Below the pieces are notes generated by a model. That model was given only the letters and a program-made list of their open reading frames with translations, searched no databases and was not told where the DNA came from. The position numbers were made by a program, and so were the translations under genes. Positions 13,583-18,897 of a stretch of 18,897 bases of DNA are shown one piece after another. The stretch comes from Deltaproteobacteria bacterium RBG_13_52_11 (GTDB taxonomy: Bacteria; Desulfobacterota; B13-G15; RBG-16-54-18), in contig MGQF01000074.1 of assembly GCA_001797745.1 (NCBI GenBank), positions 2,530 through 21,426 on the forward strand. Direction: 5' to 3'. Within the stretch, counting starts at the first letter, position 1; every line of letters begins with the position of its first letter.

Positions 13583-14275
13583 ATGGAAGCCTTGCTGGCG
13601 GCACTGATGCGGCTCGTGGAGACGAACGCGTGGATCGCGCCGTTCGCCTCATTTCTCGGAGGGGTCCTCACGGCCTCCAACCCGTGTGTGTTGGTCATGA
13701 TCCCGCTCGCCATGGCCTATGTGGGGGGGTATGCAGAGTCACTGAGTTGGCGATATAGTGTTTTTCTCTCCTTGGTCTTTGTCGTCGGCCTGAGCATAAC
13801 CTTTACGGTCTTAGGGCTCATCGCTGCTTTTATGGGGAGCCTCCTCGGTGATGTGGGAAGCTTTTGGCAGTATGCCGTGGCGGGGATCTGTCTCGTTATG
13901 GGTCTTCACCTCTTGGGGGTATTCAACTTTGAGCTTCCCCTGCCGACTCGATTTAAGACCCCAAAGCGAGGGGTGCTCGGGGCTTTTCTGTTGGGACTTT
14001 TGTTCGGAGTGGTCTCCACGCCCTGTGCCACCCCTATCCTGTCAGTACTGCTGGTATATATAGCATCCAAGGGGAACTACGCCTATGGGGCCTTCCTCCT
14101 CTTTGCCTATGCCCTCGGTCATTGCCTCTTGATCGTGCTTGCAGGGACATCCATGGGTATGGCAAAGGGGCTCCTCGAGTCCCGTAACCTCCAGAAGGCG
14201 AGCGGTGTACTGAGAAAGGCAGCCGGGGTCGTCATCATCCTGGTCGGGCTCTTTTTTCTCGGGAGCAGCCTCTGA
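13583..14275 (+). CDS. ccdA: CcdA/DsbD-type transmembrane thiol-disulfide transporter
   Basis: The protein has 230 residues with six predicted helices, the CcdA size. Two conserved Cys sit one in each half: C35 in LTASNPCVLVMIPLAMAYVGG and C148 in VVSTPCATPILSVLL. They form the reversible disulfide that carries electrons from cytoplasmic thioredoxin to a partner outside the membrane. The usual DsbD periplasmic domains are absent; the thioredoxin lipoprotein encoded just before could be the acceptor. The ATG follows the previous stop by one base, with GGGAGGAT of the preceding coding end acting as ribosome site. The small thioredoxin at 10241 could be the cytoplasmic donor. A cytochrome c maturation role is possible in principle, but no ccm or ccs genes are here. 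Confidence 0.93.
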   Translation: MEALLAALMRLVETNAWIAPFASFLGGVLTASNPCVLVMIPLAMAYVGGYAESLSWRYSVFLSLVFVVGLSITFTVLGLIAAFMGSLLGDVGSFWQYAVAGICLVMGLHLLGVFNFELPLPTRFKTPKRGVLGAFLLGLLFGVVSTPCATPILSVLLVYIASKGNYAYGAFLLFAYALGHCLLIVLAGTSMGMAKGLLESRNLQKASGVLRKAAGVVIILVGLFFLGSSL

Positions 14276-14464
14276 ATCAAGTGCACCAACAGACAAACGA
14301 GTGCGTGATGAGACGCAAGCATATGCCCACATCATCGGTTACTATAAAGGGGCAGTCCTGCTAGCCGTTAGGCCCTGGAGCACCTTCACTCCTCACCCCT
14401 AGAGGGGAAGAAGGTCCGGGTGTAGATCCCGAGAGTCTGGTGTCGACAAAAACTGAGCGCTGAA

Positions 14465-14980
14465 ATGGAGACGCAACCTTTAAACTCGAAGGCAATCATC
14501 CTCAGGCTACGGATAGGGGTCCTCCAGGGAGCTCTTTTGATCGTCCTGGGGGTGATTCTTGGTGCAGGGTTTAACGTGGTCCGGTCGACTGGCCTCCCCT
14601 GGATCGAAAGATGGTCTGTTTCGTCGGTATCTGCCTCTCACCTCAAGGGTCTTCAGGAAATTTCTCTGGAAGAGGCCTACTCGCTGTACCGACAAGGTAA
14701 CACCGTTCTTCTCGATGCCCGCGATACCTTGAGTTTCCAGCAAGGGCACATTGCAGGGGCCTTGAACGTCCCTCCCGGAGAGGCAAAGGGCTATCTGAAG
14801 GAGGTACTCACCCTCGCCAAATCCGGCCATGAGGTAATCGTCTATTGCGATGGGGTGGATTGCCCCTTAAGCCCGGAGTTGGCCCGGACCTTACAGAGGT
14901 TTGGCGTCCCCTCAGTAAAGGTCCTCGTAGACGGTTGGCGTCTCTGGCTTGAAGCGGGCTACCCCATAGAGGAAGGATGA
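14465..14980 (+). CDS. Membrane-anchored periplasmic rhodanese
   Basis: The protein has 171 residues. Basic residues precede one membrane helix at about 17-40, placing the C-terminal domain outside the membrane. Residues ~63-168 are a single rhodanese domain: EISLEEAYSLYRQGNTVLLDARD, FQQGHIAGALNVP, and the active loop YCDGVDC with C128 and C133. C128 should carry the persulfide, and the loop Cys pair is typical of a small subclass. Rhodaneses move sulfane sulfur from thiosulfate, polysulfide or persulfides to a thiol acceptor. The 189-base gap before it contains no recognisable gene and no clear promoter. There is no good ribosome site before the ATG at 14465, and an in-frame stop lies about 42 bases upstream, so this is the only plausible start. 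The next gene overlaps its end. Confidence 0.88.
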   Translation: METQPLNSKAIILRLRIGVLQGALLIVLGVILGAGFNVVRSTGLPWIERWSVSSVSASHLKGLQEISLEEAYSLYRQGNTVLLDARDTLSFQQGHIAGALNVPPGEAKGYLKEVLTLAKSGHEVIVYCDGVDCPLSPELARTLQRFGVPSVKVLVDGWRLWLEAGYPIEEG

Positions 14981-15459
14981 TAATGCGTGCAAGGATCATA
15001 GCCCTATACACTTCACCGGTACTCGCCCTTTTATTTCGCGTGATCTTAGGCGTTATCTTTTTGTACGCCGGGGTTATCAAGATCGTTGATCCCCTCGGCT
15101 TCGCCCAAGCCCTGTACAATTACCGCATCCTTCCAGGATGGATGATCAACCCCGCAGCGATCATCCTCCCCTGGGTGGAAGTTATGGTGGGAGGGAGCTT
15201 GCTCCTTGGTATCCGGACGCTTGGGGGAGGGCTCTTGGTATCGTCCCTTCTCTGGATATTCGCCTTGGCCCTGGGGATCAACCTTGTGCGGGGGGTGGAC
15301 ATCTCATGCGGGTGCTTCAGCACCTCGAACACCGCGAGCCCCATCACCTGGTTCCACCTCGCACGTGATCTCATACTCTTGGGGATGGGCCTCTTCATCG
15401 TCCTGTTCGATCAAGGGATGGCATCCCTGGAGCGCTTGTTCCGCACCAGGTCCAGCTAA
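14977..15459 (+). CDS. MauE/DoxX-like redox membrane protein
   Basis: The protein has 160 residues with four membrane helices. FRVILGVIFLYAGVIKIVDPLGFAQALYNYRILP matches the DoxX/MauE family. RGVDISCGCFST (C111, C113) is the MauE-type Cys signature, unlike plain DoxX. MauE proteins act on disulfides of extracytoplasmic proteins and often adjoin thioredoxin-like genes; DoxX-type subunits of thiosulfate:quinone oxidoreductase are another relative. The ATG at 14977 overlaps the rhodanese stop in an ATGA. A second in-frame ATG at 14983 is better spaced from GGAAGG and may be the true start. It ends the cluster: gatB lies convergent 77 bases further on. No hairpin-plus-T terminator is clear in that gap. 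Confidence 0.85.
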   Translation: MIMRARIIALYTSPVLALLFRVILGVIFLYAGVIKIVDPLGFAQALYNYRILPGWMINPAAIILPWVEVMVGGSLLLGIRTLGGGLLVSSLLWIFALALGINLVRGVDISCGCFSTSNTASPITWFHLARDLILLGMGLFIVLFDQGMASLERLFRTRSS

Positions 15460-15536
15460 GTATTCCGACAATTTTTTCTCCTCGATATATCGGGCAGCTA
15501 CAAGGGGGGATACAGAAGCAAGGGGGGGTGAGGGGG

Positions 15537-16976
15537 TCAGCTCAACTTTTTTTTCAGGATCTCATTCACCAACTGGGGGTTGGCCTTGCCCTGGGTGGCC
15601 TTCATCACCTGGCCGACGAAGAAGCCGAAGAGCTTCTCCTTGCCGTTTTTGTACTCCTCCACCTCTTTGGGATGGTTCTGTAGGACCTCCGCCACTGCCT
15701 GCGTTACGGCTGCTTCATCGGTGATCTGTACCAGCCCCTGCTCCTCGACGATCTCCTTGGCCCCCTTGCCGGTCTTGTACATCTCCTCAAAGATGGTCTT
15801 GGCGATCTTGCCGCTGATGGTCCCATCCTTCATGATGCCCAGCATCTCGGCCAACTGCTCAGGTGACAGGGGACATGTATCCACCTCCTTGTCGTCTTCC
15901 TTTAACAGGCGCAAGAGATCCCCCATGATCCAGTTGCTTACCTGTTTGGGGTCGGGGAAGAGCCGCACGCACTCTTCGTAGTAATCGGCCAGGGTCTTGG
16001 ATGTGGTGATGACGCCGGCATCGTACTCGGGGATCTGGTACTCTTTGACGAAGCGCCCTTTCCTCTGCAGGGGGAGCTCCGGAAGCCCCTTTCTGATCTC
16101 CTCGACCCACTGGGGGGAGATGGTCAGGGGGACGAGATCGGGATCGGGGAAGTAGCGGTAGTCGTGGGCCTCCTCCTTGCCGCGCATGGCCTCGGTGACC
16201 CCCTTGACGGGGTCCCAGAGTCTGGTTTCCTGCACCACCGCGCCCCCTCCCTCGAGGACCTTTTTTTGCCGCTCGATCTCATAGGTCAGTGCCCGCTCCA
16301 CATGGCGAAAGGAGTTCATGTTCTTGACCTCGGCCCTTGTGCCCAGGTTCTGTGCGCCCGCGGGCCTGATGGAGACGTTGGCGTCGCAGCGGAAGCTCCC
16401 CTCCTCCATGTTCCCATCGCAGATCTCCAGGTACTGAAGGATCGCTCGCAGCACCCGCAGGTAGTCGGCAGCCTCCTGGGGGGTGCGAAGGTCGGGCTCG
16501 CTCACGATCTCAAGGAGGGGCACGCCGGTGCGGTTGAAGTCGACGTAGCTGAAGGGTTTGGTTTCATCGTGAAAGAGTTTTCCTGCATCCTCCTCCATGT
16601 GGATGCGGGTGATCCCCACCCGCTTCTTTCCCCCATCGGCAAGCGGGATCTCCACTGATCCGTTGGCGGAAAGCGGCAGCTCATACTGGGAGATCTGGTA
16701 ACCCTTGGGGAGGTCGGGGTAAAAGTAGTTCTTGCGGGCAAAGAGGCTCACGGGGGCAACGTGTGAGTCGGTGGCTAGGGCCAGCTTGATGGCGAACTCC
16801 ACCGCCTTCCTGTTCAGGACGGGGAGGGACCCAGGCATGCCTGTGCAGATTGGGCAGGTGTGGGTGTTGGGCTCTCCACCGAAGGCGGCGGAGCACCCGC
16901 AAAAGATCTTGCTCTCGGTCAGGAGCTGCGCATGAATCTCCAGCCCGATGACTGCCTCATATTCCACGATTGTCAC
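15537..16976 (-). CDS. gatB: Asp/Glu-tRNA amidotransferase subunit B
   Basis: The protein has 479 residues, the normal GatB size. EYEAVIGLEIHAQL opens the catalytic cradle. The zinc-type Cys sites are at CGCS and CPICTG. The GatB signature YPDLPKGYQISQYE lies near residues 88-101, and the C-terminal GatB/YqeY tail domain ends in KKKLS. With GatA and GatC it converts misacylated Glu-tRNA(Gln) or Asp-tRNA(Asn) to the correct amide form. The start is GTG at 16976; AGAGAGGAT lies about seven bases upstream. gatA and gatC are not beside it, so the complex genes are scattered or lie elsewhere. It is the first clear housekeeping gene after the accessory island and has the high-GC composition presumably typical of the chromosome. 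Confidence 0.98.
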   Translation of the reverse strand: MTIVEYEAVIGLEIHAQLLTESKIFCGCSAAFGGEPNTHTCPICTGMPGSLPVLNRKAVEFAIKLALATDSHVAPVSLFARKNYFYPDLPKGYQISQYELPLSANGSVEIPLADGGKKRVGITRIHMEEDAGKLFHDETKPFSYVDFNRTGVPLLEIVSEPDLRTPQEAADYLRVLRAILQYLEICDGNMEEGSFRCDANVSIRPAGAQNLGTRAEVKNMNSFRHVERALTYEIERQKKVLEGGGAVVQETRLWDPVKGVTEAMRGKEEAHDYRYFPDPDLVPLTISPQWVEEIRKGLPELPLQRKGRFVKEYQIPEYDAGVITTSKTLADYYEECVRLFPDPKQVSNWIMGDLLRLLKEDDKEVDTCPLSPEQLAEMLGIMKDGTISGKIAKTIFEEMYKTGKGAKEIVEEQGLVQITDEAAVTQAVAEVLQNHPKEVEEYKNGKEKLFGFFVGQVMKATQGKANPQLVNEILKKKLS

Positions 16977-17044
16977 CTCGTATCCTCTCTCACTGGCAGG
17001 ATATTACAGGCCCCTACCATGTCCAACTCTGAAAAAATGACGTT

Positions 17045-17083
17045 TTGGATTGGCGAAGTCCCGACTCAGGCGGTATTTCCCGA
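17045..17083. repeat. Divergent copy of a short GC-rich interspersed repeat
   Basis: The core GGCGAAGTCCCGACTCAGGC then GGTATTT matches the other two copies at 17383 and 18106 in the positions GGCGAAGT-CCG-C and GGCGG-TTT. It is the most diverged of the three and lies between gatB and the DUF2283 gene. Confidence 0.5.
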
Positions 17084-17106
17084 AGGGTACAAACGCCAAT
17101 CTTTTG

Positions 17107-17340
17107 TTATCTGCCTGTTGCGGGTATATCAATTTTATTTGGGCTCTCATATTTTACAGGTAACAGCCTATCCAGACTCACATGCTTTGAGGCATCAAGA
17201 ATTTCTATACCAATGATCCTATCCCTTTCTCCAATGTCAAGCACGACATCCTCAGAGACCCGTCTGTTTATAACATTCTGCTTCCTGTCATCCAACCTGA
17301 TGTAAAGAAGGTCACTTTTATCATTGTAAACAATATTCAT
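17107..17340 (-). CDS. DUF2283 family small protein
   Basis: The protein has 77 residues from the ATG at 17340, chosen because GGGAGGTG lies just before it. A longer open frame upstream merely reads through a noncoding repeat. It contains MNIVYNDKSDLLYIRLDD, a central VSEDVVLDIGERDRIIGIEI strand pair and ILDASKHVSLDRLLP, which together match the DUF2283 family. That family is of unknown function and is often encoded beside toxin-antitoxin genes or DUF4258 partners. Here the AbrB/RelE pair lies just upstream on the same strand, separated by a repeat copy and 114 bases. No DUF4258 gene is present. It could be an orphaned antitoxin-like protein, but that is only suggested by context. Confidence 0.75.
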   Translation of the reverse strand: MNIVYNDKSDLLYIRLDDRKQNVINRRVSEDVVLDIGERDRIIGIEILDASKHVSLDRLLPVKYESPNKIDIPATGR

Positions 17341-17382
17341 CCTACACCTCCCGTTTCCCATAAAATACATATACTGTCTATC

Positions 17383-17441
17383 GGGGTGGGTCGGCGAAGT
17401 GCCGCCGTCGGCGGGGTTTAAGCAATATCGCAAGCCTGATG
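17383..17441. repeat. GC-rich interspersed repeat, copy between DUF2283 and toxin genes
   Basis: GGGTCGGCGAAGTGCCGCC, then GTCGGCGGGGTTTAAGCAAT, then AAGCCTG a few bases on. The same order of blocks recurs at 18106-18160. Short inverted GC-rich arms inside it could fold into a hairpin. Confidence 0.65.
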
Positions 17442-17454
17442 ACACCCTCGCCCA

Positions 17455-17715
17455 TCATGGTTTATTCAATGTCTTGTCGTGCTCACCGATATTCCTCAGC
17501 AGGATACCATCCTCAAAATATTCCCATGTCATCCTCATGCTCATGGTGATACTTGCCTCAAATATATTTTCGCGGCCTTTTATCTTCTTGGTCCTCAATG
17601 ATGGATGTCTTGGGTTGCCAGCCATAATGCCAAGCTTCTTTTTCAATGCCTTCTTTACATCCTCCGGCAGCTTTTCAACGCTCTCAAGAAATAGGTCTGA
17701 AAAGTAGATATTCAA
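17455..17715 (-). CDS. RelE/ParE-superfamily toxin
   Basis: The protein has 86 residues. MNIYFSDLFLESVEKLPEDVKKALKKKLGIMAGNPRHPSLRTKKIKG has the fold order of RelE/ParE toxins: an opening strand, two helices ending K-x-x-x-x-x-N-P-x-H-P-S-L, then the basic strand. NIFEASITMSMRMTWEYFEDGILLRNIGEHD follows the variant with a W and a final I-G-x-H-D. Many of these cut mRNA on the ribosome; the basic residues and final His and Asp may be catalytic. The start is a TTG that overlaps the antitoxin stop (TTGA), so the toxin is translated only by coupling and at low level, as expected. No internal ATG would keep the fold. I cannot separate RelE-type from HigB-type activity from sequence alone. Confidence 0.85.
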   Translation of the reverse strand: MNIYFSDLFLESVEKLPEDVKKALKKKLGIMAGNPRHPSLRTKKIKGRENIFEASITMSMRMTWEYFEDGILLRNIGEHDKTLNKP

Positions 17716-17990
17716 ACTTTATCCAATCCCAATTTCTTAAATAATTCTTGCTTGCTTGAAGCCTTGTGTATTTTGCCTTCTTTTTTCTGTTGGTCAACCT
17801 CCTGTTCTTTTTTCTGCCATTCGGAGCTGTAAAACCAGGCCTGGTCTTTTGGCACTACCACAACAGGTGTAATAACAAGTTTTCCTTCTTCTTCCTCAAT
17901 CTCAAGCTTGTCACCCACCTTCAGGTTCAGCTTCTTCACGAACCCCTTTGGTATGGTAACCTGTGATTTTTGCTTTAGATCTACTAGCAT
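17712..17990 (-). CDS. AbrB/MazE-type antitoxin
   Basis: The protein has 92 residues. MLVDLKQKSQVTIPKGFVKKLNLKVGDKLEIEEEEGKLVITPV is a complete AbrB/SpoVT swapped-hairpin DNA-binding domain (S-Q-V-T-I-P-K, L-x-x-G-D-x-L). A charged, Lys/Glu-rich tail (KKEQEVDQQKKEGKIHK) would wrap the toxin. It lies directly before the RelE-like gene with a four-base overlap, the normal antitoxin-first order. AGAGGTG about six bases before the ATG at 17990 gives it stronger translation than the toxin. The complex should repress its own promoter in 17991-18060, but no clear dyad is visible. AbrB antitoxins are more often paired with MazF or VapC; pairing with RelE-like toxins is known but less common. Confidence 0.88.
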   Translation of the reverse strand: MLVDLKQKSQVTIPKGFVKKLNLKVGDKLEIEEEEGKLVITPVVVVPKDQAWFYSSEWQKKEQEVDQQKKEGKIHKASSKQELFKKLGLDKV

Positions 17991-18105
17991 AGGAGCACCT
18001 CTGTTTTACTGTTAAACTTTCCAACATTCTACAATAATCAAGGTTTAATTTCAATCAAAACTTTCGTAGAGAAAACCATATGCGAGGGTGGCATGTCGCC
18101 TCTCA

Positions 18106-18160
18106 GGGCGGGTCGGCGAGGTCCCGCCCCAGACGGGATTTGAGCAATGGAAGCCTGCCC
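18106..18160. repeat. GC-rich interspersed repeat, copy upstream of xseA
   Basis: GGGCGGGTCGGCGAGGTCCC then GCCCCAGACGGGATTTGAGC, AAT and AAGCCTG follow the same order as the copy at 17383. GGCGGG and CCCGCC form a stem around a 10-base loop. Compensating changes between the copies would suggest the fold matters. Confidence 0.65.
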
Positions 18161-18308
18161 CCATTCCCCTTCCAGAACCGAAATCTGAAAGTCAACGTAA
18201 AAATAGCCTTAATGGTTACCTGTAGTGGTTTTTTTAGGTTGAATCGCCTGTCTTCTCGGAGCTTTTCAAGAGAAAGGGGATTTTTCTGCGCAAACATTCG
18301 ATTTTCCC

Positions 18309-18336
18309 TTCAAAAATAGAACAACTATGCTATACT
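18309..18336 (+). promoter_or_regulatory. Probable promoter for xseA
   Basis: TTCAAA at 18309-18314, 16 bases, then a good -10 TATACT at 18331-18336. It points to xseA about 200 bases downstream, with the paired-hairpin repeat inside the leader. Confidence 0.45.
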
Positions 18337-18401
18337 CACACTATTATTGCTGACGGGTTCGTGACCCACGAACGATGGAAATATTCTATCTCTTCCTTTC
18401 T

Positions 18402-18496
18402 CCCTCTCCTGCCAGCAGGAGAGGGTTGGGGTGAGGGTGGATATGATCTCAAATGGTTTCCCCCTCACCTGTATCCTCTCCCCACGTGGGGAGAGG
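18402..18496. repeat. Paired palindromic repeat (REP/BIME-like)
   Basis: Two strong hairpins flank an inverted core. The first has 11-base arms CCCTCTCCTGC and GCAGGAGAGGG with a CA loop (18402-18425). The second is a perfect 22-base palindrome with arms CCTCTCCCCAC and GTGGGGAGAGG (18475-18496). Between them GGTGAGGG (18430) pairs with CCCTCACC (18462). The head-to-head layout resembles REP doublets spread around bacterial chromosomes. Confidence 0.75.
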
Positions 18497-18538
18497 AAGA
18501 GAGGAGGGTTTATTTTCTAAGCAAGTGGACTAAGAACC

Positions 18539-18897
18539 ATGATGGATCTCTTCGAGAGGCGCATCCTGACAGTAAGCCAGCTCACCGCAGGGATTAAGGA
18601 CCTGCTGGAGGCCTCTTTCGACGAGGTATGGGTGGAGGGAGAGATCTCCAACCTGCGGCGTCCCCCCTCAGGCCACCTCTATTTCACCCTGAAGGATGAG
18701 AACAGCCAGATCAGGGGGGTGCTCTTCAAGCAGCAGAGCCGGTTGCTGCGCTTTGAGCTGGAGGATGGCCAGTACGTGATCTGCTGGGGCAGGGTAGGGA
18801 TCTACGAAAAGCGTGGTGAGTACCAGCTCATTCTCGACTACGTGGAGCCCAAGGGGATCGGATCCCTGCAGCTTGCCTTCGAGCAGCTCAAGCAGCG
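18539..18897 (+). CDS. xseA: Exodeoxyribonuclease VII large subunit, N-terminal part
   Basis: About 119 residues are visible from ATG 18539 (a second ATG follows immediately at 18542), running off the window. LTVSQLTAGIKDLLEASFDEVWVEGEISNLRRPPSGHLYFTLKDENSQIRGVLF is the OB-fold DNA-binding domain that opens XseA, with W-V-x-G-E-I-S-N and S-G-H-x-Y-F-T-L-K-D fully conserved. It continues through VICWGRVGIYEKRGEYQLILDYVEPKGIGSLQLAFEQLKQ. With XseB it degrades single-stranded DNA from either end in repair. There is no strong ribosome site before the ATG. The catalytic domain lies outside the window. Confidence 0.96.
   Translation, partial: MMDLFERRILTVSQLTAGIKDLLEASFDEVWVEGEISNLRRPPSGHLYFTLKDENSQIRGVLFKQQSRLLRFELEDGQYVICWGRVGIYEKRGEYQLILDYVEPKGIGSLQLAFEQLKQ

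Larger units (their letters stand above)
17991..18538. other. Intergenic region before xseA rich in repeats
   Basis: This gap of 548 bases holds no convincing gene. Frames here read through repeats. It contains the TA promoter area, one copy of the GC-rich interspersed repeat, a probable xseA promoter and a paired-hairpin repeat, each listed separately. Confidence 0.7.

Noticed and set aside
17341..17445. Longer N-terminus for the DUF2283 gene
   Set aside because: The extra 35 residues come from the interspersed repeat; the ribosome site supports the ATG at 17340.
18103..18297. Minus-strand frame of 64 residues before xseA
   Set aside because: Its C-terminal third is a read-through of the GC-rich repeat, and there is no ribosome site.

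Overview
The window looks like a chromosomal piece of an anaerobic, sulfur-cycling bacterium, most probably a Desulfobacterota (Deltaproteobacteria)-like lineage. This is inferred from the gene types (a DsrMK-like complex with DsrE and TusA, an MtrA/CFeSP-like corrinoid protein, ACR3) and is not proven by a marker gene. Two housekeeping genes, gatB and a partial xseA, sit at the right end. The rest is accessory DNA.

Left part, minus strand (1-4934): the start of a type I-C CRISPR-Cas operon (cas5 cut by the window edge, then full cas3). Directly upstream of cas3 lies a relic of a second, different cas3 that stops inside the HD nuclease motif. Next come a DUF4846 exported protein, a small membrane protein with a duplicated Cys motif, and a small exported protein resembling surface-adhesin E. 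No CRISPR array is visible.

Centre, plus strand, cluster 1 (5302-8751): a MarR regulator with a perfect palindrome over its own start codon, then DsrE-like protein, TusA, a NarI/DsrM-like cytochrome b subunit and a DsrK/HdrD-like iron-sulfur subunit. I read this as a cytoplasmic sulfane-sulfur relay (DsrE, TusA) feeding a membrane thiol/disulfide oxidoreductase (DsrMK-like).

Centre, cluster 2 (8848-15459): a same-strand run starting at a promoter whose -10 region lies in an ArsR-type operator. Order: ArsR; ArsP/YraQ-type permease; small CxxC thioredoxin; a fusion of an MtrA-like corrinoid domain with a CFeSP-type [4Fe-4S] domain; ACR3 arsenite efflux pump; a lipoprotein joining a SurA-N-like domain to a thioredoxin domain; CcdA; a membrane-anchored rhodanese; a MauE/DoxX protein. 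The first five suggest arsenic resistance with a possible corrinoid methyl-transfer step. The last four suggest delivery of reductant and sulfane sulfur across the membrane. This combination is the best candidate for an undescribed system.

Right end (15537-18897): gatB on the minus strand; a DUF2283 gene and an AbrB/RelE toxin-antitoxin pair on the minus strand, interspersed with copies of a short GC-rich repeat; a paired-hairpin repeat; then xseA running off the window.
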